Below are positions 8,937-22,129 of a DNA stretch of 64,000 nt, in pieces. The notes under the pieces were generated by a model, which was not told where the DNA came from, searched no databases, and saw only the letters and a list, made by a program, of their open reading frames with translations. The DNA is from Reticulascus tulasneorum (Eukaryota; Ascomycota; Sordariomycetes; Glomerellales; Reticulascaceae). Location of the stretch: the NCBI GenBank assembly GCA_001557505.1, contig LSAX01000007.1, positions 2,852,001 to 2,916,000 of the forward strand, read 5' to 3'. The translations under genes were made by a program, and so were the position numbers. Within the stretch, counting starts at the first letter, position 1; each line of letters opens with the position of its first letter.

Positions 8937-11572
8937 TATGGAGGAGGATGTATTGAGGTGGCTTCAAGAATGGGGATTGGGGAAAATTATAGTCTAGAAT
9001 GTCGAAAGTGTAAGGAGTGCTAGGTCTTGCTCTTCACTTGATCCAAGCCAGTTTTATTGTGGTTATAGACTCTTTCCGGAGACTTTTTTGGTCGCTCGGT
9101 GATGCATTATTTTACAAAGCCATGGAGTTGCTCTGCTGGATCTAGATAGCTCTCGGAGACTTCCCTCAAGGTTCCCGCTTCCCCCAAAAAAACCCATGAC
9201 TCCACTGGCCCAGTCCACTTCTCCAACATTTCCCTGAGAGGCGCCTTATCATTACTATGTAGGGAATGCTTACCTATGGAGGCATTAGACTAGAACATGA
9301 GTCATCAGCGCAGCATGAACCAACACGCATATGTCTGCGAGCTCAGGATTTCGATGGAAAACACCGATTCTGCCGTTCTGCAGTCAAATCTTCCAAAGGA
9401 TCCGGAAGTGCAGGGGCAAGATCGCCAGCATATGGTCGTAAATCGCATAAACACGCAGGGGACTAGGAACCCGAGCACGCCTCCACGGCTGCCACGTCTT
9501 CAACAAACCAACAAACCAAATAGTGGCCATAAGCGAGGCAAGCAGCACAACTACGAAGTCGGCTGTATCGGACAGGTCGTAGCCGAAACGAGGAAGCCGC
9601 ACGTTATCTCCTGCAAGCATGACAGGTTGGACAAGCACTGACGTGCTTTTGGACAATCTACACCGGGGCGAACACCGACACTCCAACACTGACACTTCAG
9701 AGATTCTGCAGTGCAAGCCATGGCGGTGGCAAGCTTGAGCTGCAAGTGCAAAGTCACAAGATGATGAGCAGCCTCGAAGCTGTGGCCAACCAAGCGGATC
9801 CGGCGATCCTGCTGCAGGCCGCATCGGTCCGCAGCTTGTGACTGCAGCTACATGCGGGCAGTGGACGGGCCAAAGCGGCTATCCAGAGTAGTACGGTGGC
9901 TTGGACGCTTGTCAGGCTCGCAAGCTTCCAAATAGGAACTGGGGCATGGTGTCTTTTTTCTGGTCATGCACCCGGGCCCAGACCATGGCGCAAGACACAC
10001 GCCATCTCCGGCTGCGAACCAAGGGGAATGATAGTCGCGATATCGTAGGTGGATGGGTAGCTGCGTTCGGCGCAGGCAGTTACAATCATGGGAGCTAAGG
10101 TTGGTTGGGCTAAATTAATGCATGCGTTTGCGGGATGCGTGCCCACGGCACGTAAACCTGCTCCTCGCGCCGCCTTCGTCTGCGAGCCGTCCCTAGTTTG
10201 GCATTGCTTTTCATGCGGGCAGGGTTAGTAGACGACCTCGAAACGAAGAAGCGTGCGACGGACAACTTCGTTTCGCCGGCAGGAAATGATAGACGAGGTA
10301 GTATGAGCTATCCGCATCCATCTCTCGCCTCCGTTTCGGATGACACCGTTGTACGGCCGGCACTACGAGCGGATACCGATGTCAGATTGCAAAAGCATCA
10401 GACGCCAAAAAAATCGGGGGTTTTGCGGTAGCGAGTACGTATCTATTCGTATGAGAGAGAGAGGGACTCGTCATCTGCCGCACGCCGCACGCCAGTCGCC
10501 ATCTTCTGGAAGAAACTGATGTGCGATGGATTGGGAAGCGCCACCGTTCCTGTGTAACCAGGTATCTTGGCAACTAGGTACGAAATAGGATGCACTTTGC
10601 CCAATATTCGTGTTGCCGCCGCCAGCCAGTCGTAAAAAAAATTCGGCAGTCTTGCCTAAAGGGCTGTGGCTATCGACGGCGCAGGCAAACAGCCAAAAAT
10701 CAGGGAAAATCCCAAATTGAGGCACGGCCAGCATCAGGTAAGACAACAGGCGGTAAGAAACAATCCCAAAGTGAACGTAGATGCAGAGCGCGCACGACCA
10801 GGTGAGATTTCTCTTCTCTGCTCACCGCTGCTTTGCCGCCCACCTCTCCCTATCCTCTAGTCCGATTGATCCCCACCATCTTCAATTCCTTGCCGTGCGC
10901 CGGGCTTTGGCGTCCCTGACGCATCCCACTGGTCGCTGCATTAGCTGATCCACCACCCTCTCGACCAACAACGGAACCAACATCGTTGTTTGTCCCCAAG
11001 CCCGCGTCCCAGCGGCCATCCCAAAGGTGGAATGGACGCCGGGCTAGGACGAACAGCGGCGAAACAAACTAATAAAGAAGCAAGTATTGTGGTCATGAGA
11101 GGAATGTGAAATCAAAACTTAGCGAATCAGAGTCTGAATCCTGGGATTGAACCCGGGCCCGTGGAAAACCGCATCCCTCCCCAACCCCAAAACAAAAGAT
11201 GGGTGCCGCGTAAAGGCCTGCTGTTAAAGTGGTGTCCGTAAATGCCCAGCGGCAAGCTCGACAGGTGGCCATCCATGGTGGGCTGGCTTACAGGGGATTC
11301 GAGAAAACAGGCGATAGCCACATAACCACCTGCATGTGGCCGAGGTCCCGTGGAGAGTAGCTGATGTGATCAGACATACCGGCATACAGATATTGGGCAC
11401 GTATGCACTTGATTGTCCTATTCATGCCACGCGAAGATCCGAGCAAAAAATAAACCAACAGAGGCCGTACAGCTCCCAATCCGAACTGTTTCGAGAGACC
11501 CAAGAGGGCTCGACCCAACAGTGGAGGGGGGGGACTCGGGGGAGCGGGCATGTTTGCCAGTCGCCGCCATCC

Positions 11573-11588
11573 TTTTTTTTTTTTTTTT
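11573..11588. repeat. Poly-T tract, 16 bp
   Basis: An uninterrupted run of 16 T lies between CATCC and GTCTC. It is one of several long homopolymer runs in the gene-free DNA of this window; none of this length occurs inside the coding exons I assigned. Confidence 0.95.
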
Positions 11589-14500
11589 GTCTCAAAAAAA
11601 GAATCGCTGCCATTGTGGCCCTTCAATGTCTGTCTTTCATTAACTGGCGCCGTTTTGATGGGCGATTTTCAATCTCCACTCACGCCTTCGTCTCGGCCGC
11701 CATTCCCCCCCTGGCCGTTAGGCCCTGGCATGTTCCGCTCGCGGAGCCCCTAGCCTGGGGCCCGATGGAAGTCACCGCCTCATCATGTGCGAGGGGCGAG
11801 CAGTGCACACTGTGGCTGGATGTCACTGAGTGTTGGAGCCAACAGGCAGGGCAATGATGACATGCAGCCACCCCGACATAGCGCGAAAACGGGAAAAGGC
11901 CAACCGGCCCAGGAGGATGATTTGTTTTGGAATGTGGCAGAAGTCGTTTCTTTCCTGTGTGTGTGGTGCTTTGCCTTTGACCTGCCTCTGCCGCACCGCT
12001 GTTTGCCCCACGCAGACAGACACTTTCCCGATCGCTCGGGCGAGTTCGCACGCTGGCCGAATGGCATCAGGCATTCCTCTCAAGGACTGCAGCGGCCGTC
12101 ATTCGGATGAGGGGTTTCGGGGGGTTGATTGGCTCCCAGTGGCCGAACTCCCCACCAGCTTGCCAAACCCCAAACGTCCAACACTCCGCAAAAGGGGGAA
12201 CGTCTTGGGTTCTAGCCAAGACCTCGCAGGGACCAGGTGGCCAGAATAGCGTTTCCTCATTGCGAGAGGTCCGTGATGACAATTTCGCCTTGATCGGGTA
12301 TGGCCTGCCTCACTGGCCCGCCGTGGAGCCTTGTCTCCCAGCAGAAAAAATTGGGGAATTTGGCGGGAGCGACGGGAAAGACGGCTGCATGCATGATTAT
12401 TTAGTCACGTGCGCGCTTAGTAAAGGCTGTATTGCGCCCCGGCCAATCAGAGCAGGCCCGAAGACGTCGCCGAGCTGATAGCGGCCCAGCAATCTGGGTC
12501 GGGTGTTAAATTGCGGCAGTAAAGAGTCGGTGTGCATTCTGTCGAGCTGCTTCCGACCTTGTCGGTGCAACGGTCTGATCTCTGCCATTTGCGTGCTTCG
12601 CTTCTGCAGCTTAATGTTTCCAGAACGGCTGCAGACCCCCAGCACGTCTCCTTACGTGTTTTCCTCCTCGGATGTTGTGTCCTGGTGGGCCAATTTGCAT
12701 CTGGTCCGAGGAGTGCTGGCTAATCTGGTGCTCTGTGCCGTTGAAAATTCGATCGGGCGACAAGAAGGTTCGGGGTGCCTGTTAACAGTTGGCTGCTTTA
12801 TACCTGTACTGCCCCAACTTTGACCAACACTTGACTTGTATGCTCGACAAAGCGGCCTTATTGGTCCCTGGGCTGCTCCTTGCCCGCCGCCCGTCCACTT
12901 TTAGACCCTAACATGCAGTTGGTTTGCAGTAGAGTGCATGGGGGTGTGATGCTACCACCTTATTTTAGATGAACCCTGGCCCAACAGTAAATTCATCGGC
13001 GGGTGCCCAATAAGCGGTCTACGTACCTATACATGCTAACATCCACTCTCCAGGCGTGTCTTGTCTTCAAGAACTAGCCCACCCATATGCATCTCTTGCC
13101 TTGAGATACAGGTTGTCGTGTCCGTGATCTGATCTGGTTTGCTGGCTTGGTCGGATGAAACGGCTGTGCGAGGCACGGCCCGTCTCTTGTTTGCGCCTTT
13201 ACGTATTCCTGTCCCACTTGGTGTACCCGTTATCAGGCCTCGAATCTTTGGGCGCTACTCGGCCACCCTCAATCTACCGTGCAGTGGTTTCCAGGGAGCG
13301 CCCAACACGATCGGCTGCATGTCGCTCGATACAGTCTTGCCCCCCAGTATAATCACCGGATATACCGGGGACGTGAGGTTGCTGCAAAGGCGAGAGGCCA
13401 GTTTGCGGGTGTGTTGCAGTGGACGGAGTTCGGCAGCAGCGGTGCTTCTAGCCTGGCCCCAGTAGCAGCGGCCGGTGAACTGCTGAGGAATTGATAGGCT
13501 GTGGAGATGCCAACGAAGGCTTGCAGAACTCAACGCATTCCCCTCTCACATTGTCACGATCTAAGTGAGCCACGCCAGCGACATGATCATTGTTACCTAA
13601 GGTCCTCAGACGGTAGAGAGACAATATAGAAGTGATAGATCACCCACATCTCGTGTCTGCACCATACCAAGCATATAGAAGAGGGTGGGCCTAACAGACA
13701 TTGTATTGTAGGAGATACCTCATCACGACCACGGAGGACACAGCACCATGATGAGTTGGCAGCGGGTAGCTTGCTCTGATCCAGGCCGCGACCTGCGTAT
13801 GCCCAATATCCAACTCAAACTCTGTTGGGCCTTCGCGACATGTACTGCGGACAGACAGCGGATTAAGCTGAGCTGCTGAAAAAGTTGACTTCCAGGGGCT
13901 TCGCATGGCAAGACATATTTAAGACCGAAGGCAGGTTGTTGGGGTCCGAAATGCAGATAGAAGCTAGACTGGAGCTGTAAAGAGATGACAACAGGTCCAG
14001 TAAAATGAAGATGGCTGGCTTCGAAGATTAGAAGCCGATCCGGATTTGAAGCCGGCAGCCTGGGACGCGAAAATGTTACCGCGTTAGGCGGATTGGAAAG
14101 CTAAAGGCGGGTAGAAATACCCAGGCTCTCGTTAGGGCCTCATTTCTCCCCCAACGACAGGGACGCACGAGTCATACGTGGGGGAAAGGGAGCGGAGAGA
14201 ACGGCCACGAAAAGTCACACCTCCCCCCTACCTTGCCATGTAGGATTGGGTAGCAACCGCATACGGAAATCAATTGTCTCCTTTCTCACCAGGTCCGACG
14301 GTAATCCTTGTTTGCACAGTTTAATATAGAAGGCTGGGATTGTGGTCCTAATAATGCGCCTCGTTGTTGGAACGTAGGCAGCGTGCTCGTTGCATTTGAA
14401 GCTTGCAGCATGATCTCACTGATGACGGCCGAAGGCACGTTGGCATGAGTACCCAATTACGTCCCATGGCCAACTGCATACATACATACATGCTCTCGAA

Positions 14501-17185
14501 GGTTTTCAACGAGAATGATATCCGGGGCCAGAGTATGAATCTGGATGGGAAATGACGAACATCTAAAATGCCCAAAACTGACCAAATCCGTTCTCGGTTC
14601 GCCGATGAAACCACATGGGCTGTGACCGGGATTGTGTTGCCTGGTTTTGCGCCAGGAATCGATGGCCGTGTTTTGAAGTATATGCAAAGTCCTTTCCATT
14701 ATGACAATTTAGCTAGCAGCTGCTCGTCGTCTGCAATGCTACTCGTTTTTGGGGTATGCGATCTCCAGACCTACCACTTCCCAATGCGGCGCTGAACATG
14801 CGAGCTCCAGCAGAGGTTTGGATGGCGACAGCCTAGAGAGTAGCGGTCAACCAGGCCGGAACAAATGGAACAATGAGCAGCCATACGGAGCACGCCGCAA
14901 CCCTATCAAATTCTCGATGTCTCTGGAGAATGATGATACCCCAATGCTTTCATCACTAGCAGAAAACTCCAGGTTTTGATCGGCTGTCCTTCCCCAGTCT
15001 GTCTTTGTTGCTTTACGTCTCAGATGGTGGGTTTGTTTGTCCTTGGTGCAGCCGGTGCCCAGCCAAATTGGGCCATGCTGGCCATAATAGCCTGGAGCTT
15101 CTGTATCTCTGCCAACAGTCGACCTTCGTGCACAAACCAATAGCTTCGCCAACAGTCTCGACGCTGCGGCAAAAAGCATGGCGTAAACACACCAAGTACA
15201 TATGGGTGCTAAGCTTGCCTAGATCAAGCGGTGATTCAGAAGATCGCAGGAGGTAATCTTCCGGGATTCAGTGGGAAATCCTCAAAGAGGCATGATTACA
15301 GTTGACCTGCCGGTGCCCGTCTGCATTGGATGGATGGCATGCCCAGTCCATTTGAGTTGGGACGAATCATAAGTGCGCCACATTCCTATGCACCGAGGAC
15401 CGGCCGCCCGACACAAATGGGGAGAGAAACAGAAAACTTTTCTCCCCAAAAATCTTGCTGCCAAACTTGCAGATGGACCGATAGAAATGACTGGGGCTCT
15501 GAGAGACGCTCGAAGTAATGCAGATAAAAATAAAACCTTGACCGGGATTGCGAGGCGGGTCTACTTTGTGCGAGCTTTACATATTGATGTTCCAAAACGT
15601 ATACAGCAGTATAAGAGAGCGTGGCCACTTCCCTTGGGGGGCGGGGTTACACAAACGACTCGTGGGTTCTGGGAGGGTGGACCAGCCTTTACGCCGTCCG
15701 CGACGGCATCTAGATTATCGGCTCGTGACGGCCTATATTTGGAGTGAGAGCCCAGAGACGCAACCGGCCTTGAGGTGCAGCAGGGGCCAGACGCAGTTTG
15801 GACAGGATGGAGGTGTCGTGCTATTGGGTCCGTTTCGACATGGTGGTACAACAAGAGGGGCACTAAAGTCCTTCAAATCCTCCTATATGTTCCCAATTAG
15901 ACGAGACTATGTTGCTGCGCGAGAAACCGAATTAAGGCAAGGATGCCGACATGTCGAAGTGGCTTGCAGCTTCGCCAATCCTTCACAGTGCGTTTTTTTT
16001 TGTTGGGTTTGTTGATTTCCATGATGCAGCAGCCGTACGTAGATTTGCTGGGGGAAAAAGGGGGGGGGTGCTATGCGTCAGATGATCGTGTGTGGTGGGA
16101 GAGATGGAGATGCGGGATATGTACGAATACAACGGCAAAACGGGAGTATCCTTTAGGGAGCGGGCGGCACGCCGTAGCATGCCCGGCCGGTGCTGCATGC
16201 CCTGGTCCTGGCCCATGTCTGTTTGCCCATGTTCGTTTCCCTTAGCGCGCCATACAGATCCCCTCCCTAATTAGTTACCAAAAGTACGGTCAGGACTCCG
16301 ACGGCACCCCCCCCTTCACCTCTGCCACAAGAAGGCCCCAAGCTGCGTGCCGTCGACCAGTACCGCCGGATGGCGGTGAACTGGAGAGAGCAACACACTC
16401 CCATCATATGCTTTCGACTTCCGAATCTCCTCGTTTCAACTGGAAGCAGGCTTGCCTCGAAAAATCGTACTGTCCGTGCCATAGCGGGAATTTGCGTCAG
16501 CTGGTCGAACCCTCCGATCTTCGATTGCCAAAAACAGTAATCATTTTGGGCAGAGTAGTCTAGTCCCTCCCGTAACAATGGTCCGCTAAAACCAAAAAAG
16601 AAACATCCGGTGGGGGATCGGGGCTGCCCCGTCGCTGTGACTGGAACGGGCGTTGTAAGCGCAATCCTTGGTGCCAGATAGGCGGTGGTGGTCGCATTTT
16701 CTTACTAAGTGCGAAGGGAGATGTCACATCGACCCTTCGTGTGTAATCTGCAGCCCGGTAAGGTTCGTCACGTCACCCTGCTTGGGATTTTAGTGATCAC
16801 GAGTAAAGGTGTGTGAGTGGGGACACTCGCGATACTGTCTAGAAGCAGCCGGGATTGAGATTTCGGAGGTGAGACTGGATGCTGGACTGCGCGCGCGGTC
16901 AGATGCAGTTGGAAGTCATGACCGAGATCTGGCAGGTAAAATGTGTGGATGATCGGAACCAACGTGCGGTCAAGGTAACTCCGCGAGCGGGAACACGGGC
17001 AGGGAGGCCCGACGATGTACATACATGATACGTGATACGGCGGGGTGCGGAAAGACATGGAAGGCTTGTGGTTTGCATATCCACCTCCACGTCTTAGTGT
17101 CTTACGTAGAGTAGTGTAGAGGCAACGGCTGGTTCTTGTGAGATGTGACAGATCATCATGGCTTGGTAGGCGAGGATGGGCGGAA

Positions 17186-17196
17186 GGGGGGGGGGG
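17186..17196. repeat. Poly-G tract, 11 bp
   Basis: Eleven consecutive G on the plus strand inside a G-rich patch (17170-17215). It lies just beyond the end of the orphan open frame at 17221-18135. Confidence 0.9.
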
Positions 17197-17220
17197 CTTG
17201 ACGGGGATGGATGGCTCGCG

Positions 17221-18135
17221 CTACGTATGTCTAACAAAATTGATGACGGCGGCGCGATGGATGATGGACGAATGGAGCCCGACAAGGAAGCCCTTACCAG
17301 ATGGCTGGTCGCTAAGAAAAGACGTGCAGCCGGCCGAGGTTGCTGGGCTGGTGCGGGCCAGGTGGTTTCCCGAAAAGTTGGGCATCTGGATTGGGGCCAG
17401 GGCCAAACTTGGAAACTCACTCGAACCTAGCGGGTGACCAGGCATGGATGTGATTGCGGTGCTGCTGATGGATTGACCATGGATGGCCGAGGCCGCGTTG
17501 GACAACGGGGTTCCAGTTGAGGGGTCCCTTTCCAGGGGATGGGGTGGTGCTGAGGGTGTGCTGAAAATGCCACTAAAATCCCAGTGAAGTGAGGGTATCT
17601 CAGTACTCGGCCGGGCACTGGTCCAAGCCAAATTGCCGCTGAGATGGATCCCGTCGCCTCCCTCCACCCATCTAGGTGCCAAGTCGAACGCCCTACTCTC
17701 CCATTCGCTTCTCCCAATCACCCAACCATCCTTGTCGCGCTGGAATTGTTCGGTTTTCTTGCTAGGAGTAGCTTTCCTCGCAGCCAAGGCAGCCAATCCT
17801 CTCGGAGGGGGTTCCTTTGAGAAATAAATAAAGGAAAAAAGAGGTGAAGAACCAACACACCAATCATGGCCACCCTTGATGCATGTTCGGCTGTCCCAGA
17901 ACATGGGGACTTGCCGCCTTTTCTTCCTTTCGGGGGCTGCACGTCGCTGTGAACGCCCGAAGAACAGGACCAGGAGTAGGACCAGACCAGGACCACGACG
18001 GGCAGAGGGGAGGTCGAGGGAGCGTGGAAGGTCCTGGGCGTGAATCTCCGGAGTGGAGGGGGCGAGCCGGTGGATGGAAACATTCGGTTGGTACTCGGAC
18101 AGCAAACCAGACAGGATGGAACTCGATTGGGTCAT
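17221..18135 (-). other. Orphan open reading frame, 304 codons
   Basis: A minus-strand frame runs from an ATG at 18135-18133 to a stop at 17221 with no interruption; it extends a little further upstream through a GTG. The peptide has a basic/hydrophobic patch (GPGLVLLLVLFFGRSQRR, about residues 50-67) and a Ser/Pro/His-rich second half. I recognise no domain, the codon choice is not clearly biased, and no introns are needed. By a rough estimate a frame this long is unlikely by chance in DNA of this composition, but local C-richness lowers the stop density. It may be a lineage-specific gene, part of a longer spliced gene, or accidental. Confidence 0.25.
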
Positions 18136-18688
18136 CGGACGAGGTGCGGTCAGTCTCGTCTCTCCTGGCACACACCAAATTCTCTCCTCCGTTAGTCAGT
18201 CAAAAAGCCACCAAAGAAAAGGGTCAGATAATATAAGTACTTGGAGATACATGCATACATCTATTCCAACTGTTCCCCCTTCCCAAACCCATGACTCTGC
18301 TAGCCTGTGGGGCTTTCAGGCCCGACAGACCAAAAAAAGCCCGAGCTAAACCGCTCCTTGTCCCTCCCGGCAAACCGTCCTGCTGGGTAATCTACTGCAT
18401 ATTGGGAAGAGACAGCCCGCTCACGCTTTACCAGTCTGGTCACGTACCTACATGCCTAGGTAACTGACTAGTTGGTTCCCTAGCGATCCCACTGGCTATG
18501 TCATGTACGAAGTGACCAGGCCCGCCTGGAACCCTGTTGCCTCTCTCGCCTTTGATGTGATCGTAAACCATCCCTTGTGATGCTGCTTAAGCCGATTCAA
18601 TACGCCTGTTTACGAGCCGATTGTCCTGGACTGGAAGTTCCCGTGTGCGACCAGCCCCCCATCCCCCATCCCCATCCCCCCATCTCAT

Positions 18689-18718
18689 CCACCACCACAC
18701 CACCACCACCACCACCAC
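18689..18718. repeat. (CCA)n microsatellite
   Basis: About ten near-perfect CCA units with one CACA slip, following a run of CCCCAT-type units at 18655-18685. It lies in gene-free DNA. Confidence 0.9.
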
Positions 18719-21700
18719 GAAACCACGCAACGCCATGCATCTCTGCCTCTACAGGCATAGATGGGTACTCAGATAATGTAACAGTGCATACATGCGGGAT
18801 GCACTGCAATGGAACTGTAGGGACTGTCTGAGATTTACAGCCTGACCATGATCGTAGGGTAGCACAAATCCTGCCGTGCTCATCAAAAGGCACTCGAATC
18901 GTAACACAAAACGGCGAAGATAAATCCCGATCTGATCAAATGCATAGACGAACGTCGACCCTAACCTAGGCTCCAGGCTGTGTGGCTAGCCCCCTCCTCT
19001 TGGTCGACTGGCTGTGTGCAATAACGTCCCGGAGTCCCACGAGATCACATGTCGTCGGTGGGCGCCGCTACAATCTCAAATGCGTCGACCCGGTACTCCG
19101 TACCTGCTGCTGATAGAGGACCTCCCCCCAGCTGCCACGACGTGATGAGCCGCCGACGGGACGAGAGTGACAAACCGATGGTGCGGATGTGCAGGGTAAT
19201 CTTCCATCTCAGTTTAGCCTGCTTCCTTGCTGGTAAGACGCGTTATTGGGCCATGGGACGCAAGGCCTGAGGGCCCGGCATGAAACGCTTCTCAACACAT
19301 CCAAGTCCGGCTCAGCTGAGCTCAGCGACAGGCCGGGAGAAGTTGAACGTGAATGAATTGAGCCTTGATGGTGTGATGAGTGTGTCTCCTACGTACTATC
19401 ATATCATCATACAGTGCGTTTCATTTCATGTCTTTTTATTTCCGCACACCATCCTCCTGTCCGTCGCCTCCGGCATCGTGACCGCATATGCTGGATATAA
19501 TTACTTATATCGGATTGACATGGGGCGAGATTGCCCTGTCGAACCTAAGGCTGGCAGGCATGTCCGGATCCGGGATGATGATGATGAACGATGACAACAC
19601 TGCATCCCGCTTTATACGGCAATCTAGGAAAGGACGGGAAGCCATGTGCTTTGACGGAGTGAAGCGTGATCTATTTATCTGCTGTCCCACCTTGTCTACA
19701 TACATGCCACCGAGTCCAAGCCCACCCATCGCCAATGGAGGGCGGGCAGTAACTGGACGCGCATGCTCGAGGTGACGGAGTGCGACGGTGCTAAAACTCA
19801 GACGCCCACCGGGATGCCACCATCACCGCATCACCTCATCGCCTATCACAGGGCCATACCCAACCCGTCCTCTCAGCACCCCTGAGCCTATGGACACACT
19901 GTACCCCACAGGTACTTGTTGGAGGCTGACCCTGTCAGATTGCCGCTGGTCCCAGGAAGCGGGCCAGATATGCACATTCAAGGCTCCATCCGCACGCGGC
20001 CTGAAGAAGTGACAGGGAGGGGGCGTTGGAGGAGACCCCCCGGCCGTTACTTGCTTCGCCCACCCGCTGATCCTGAACGAGTGCCACAGCAAGGGAGAAG
20101 CGAGCGCTGGAACGGATGGAGCAAAGAAGCATGGAAGGCAGCAGCCAAGGAATTCCCCCAAACCTCTGTTCACCACGTTCGTCTATCTGATGTGGTACCA
20201 CCATGCCGAGCGTAGATATCACGGATGCCCAACCCGAACTTGACTCGGCCTCATTCACTCTCGCGTCGTCCCCCCAGACCGCTGGCGCACCGCTTAAGTC
20301 CCCAAGGCGCCGCCCCCCCCCTCCATTTGCTTGCAAGAAGCTAGAGAGGGAGGATCCCCGCCGCCAGAAGCAAGACATCATCCTCAAGGTGAGAACCCAT
20401 ACCACCCTCCCCATGCATACGAAGTCACAAGCGAGGTGTGCTCCGCTCCGTTGTAATACCCAAGCCAAGTAATCCCTACGAATGAAGACCCTACCACCTC
20501 ACCACGTACCTACCCAACTACGTACATACTTGCTGCTACTGCTGCTACCCAAGCCAGAGCCTACCAAGGCACGCTCCACACGCACCGCCCGCCCCCGGTA
20601 AGCCCGTGGGAACCAAACCCAGGAAACAATATACATGCCCTGGCCGTGCTGGCTAACACTGTGCTGGGGCCATTTCCATCCCACCCGACCGACCACTGCC
20701 TGTGACGGCAGTAGTTCCCGAACCCGTCCATAATTACCCTTAACTATCCTATCTTCCGGGTGCCTGCCACCTTTGGGATCCTCCTTTCACCTTTCCCGTC
20801 GTCTGCTCGACAATCTGCATTTGTTTCCTTTACAGTTTCCTTCTTTAACCTATCAGCCGTGTATTCCTTTGGTCGGGATATTCTGGATTCCTGTGAGGTC
20901 TCAGTCCAACTCCAATAATACGCCTCTCAACCACCGGGCCGGGTTCTCGTCGACGAATTTCGGTAGATCGAAGCTGGGAAAGCCCAACAGAAAGCAATTA
21001 TTCGTAACCAAGAGGAAGAAGGGGTTCCGCCGAGACACTGAGCTCTGTTCGGAACATTGACTCGGCGAAAAGCAGGGTGCAACTTTTTGTTTTATAAAAA
21101 AAGAGGAACGCAACTAGGCGGAAAGGATTTACGCATCTGGAACCAGTGGCTCGCCCATTTGCAACCGAGGCGGAGTGTGTCAGGACAAAAAAAATCGAGG
21201 CCAACACCCTGCAGCGGCTTTTGACCAGCGAAAGCAAACGCCCCCCCCCCCAAAAAGAGAGACGCAGACATCACCGAAAACAGCGCCTCTGTTGTCCACG
21301 CCGCAGCAAAGTCCATCCTTTTGGACAACCGTCTCTTTTTTCTCCCAAGCTTCTTTCGGAACCTGGGTGTTTTGGCAGGTGGATTTGCGGTCGATACTAT
21401 TTATTAACTTTTTGCTCACCCACATCGTCCCCTTCTGCCAACGGAGTGGCTCAAGTCTTTCGGCCTCCACCCCAGCTCGTTTTTGGTTGTCCACTTCCTA
21501 GCGGATACGGAGCGAGCCGACTTGCAAGACAAGCAGAGCGACCAAAAGCAGAGTTTTGCGGGCCCGCAGTGCGCATTCGAAGGGTTTCCCGTCAAACTGG
21601 GCAGACCTGCTTTCCACGGCTGATCTGCAGGCTGATTTCCTCCGTCACAAGTGCCTACGTACCATTCCAGTGTCGTCCGCGCACGCCGTGCTTGTAACGA

Positions 21701-22086
21701 AGACCTTACCGGGCTGTAAGACGGAATTCCCAATTTGAAATTGTGTTTCGTGTTGGCAAAGCGCGTCTGTCTGCGGGCGTGAAAGACGGCAGGGCCTGGA
21801 AAGGTGTGTGCGTGTGTGCGTTCCCTTTAGAAAGAAGCAGGGCTTGGTGAGAAAGGAAGCAAACACCTGACAGCAAACAGAACAGAGGCTTTTGGGTTTT
21901 TGGAGATTACATCCAGGTGCATGACTTGATTGATATATCCAGCCATTGGAGAAGGAGAGAAGAGAGTGCTGGCGCACCCTCACCATCATCCGCCCGTCAC
22001 TTGTACGCAGCAACGCCGCAGCAGCAAACAAGCAATTCAGCAAAGCCAGCAAGCGTAAAGCCCCCAAAACAAAAAACCAAAAGACC

Positions 22087-22129
22087 AAAAAAAAAAAAGA
22101 CACCACCAAAAGTTGGGGTCTTTTTTTTT
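22087..22129. repeat. Inverted repeat: poly-A arm and poly-T arm around a short loop
   Basis: Twelve A followed by GACACCACCAA pair with TTGGGGTC followed by nine T, with AAG at the centre. The arms match over the A/T run, the GAC/GTC triplet and an inner CCAA/TTGG step, with a small bulge. It could fold as a hairpin in single-stranded DNA or RNA. It has the layout of a poly-T-ended hairpin, but no gene ends beside it. Confidence 0.6.

Larger units (their letters stand above)
8937..17220. other. Gene-poor interval, left part
   Basis: I find no conserved protein frame, tRNA or rRNA here. A minus-strand frame ending at 9384 has a hydrophobic segment (FVVVLLASLMATIWFVGLL) but no family match. 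Long simple tracts occur, such as a 16-T run at 11573-11588. Frames around 11.3-12.5 kb overlap each other on both strands, which suggests composition, not coding. Non-coding transcripts and distant control regions of flanking genes are possible but not visible. Confidence 0.5.

Noticed and set aside
9384..9824. Minus-strand 146-codon frame with a hydrophobic segment
   Set aside because: It does not begin with ATG (the first ATG leaves 78 codons), shows no codon bias or family, and has no splice-supported extension. A small membrane protein cannot be excluded, but I do not call it.
11125..11165. tRNA-like T-arm on the minus strand (GGGTTCAATCCC)
   Set aside because: The arm has a stem mismatch, and no D-arm, anticodon arm or acceptor stem can be placed at the right distances upstream.
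11300..12500. Several long overlapping frames on both strands
   Set aside because: Many frames of equal length in the same DNA on both strands point to composition; none has domain features.
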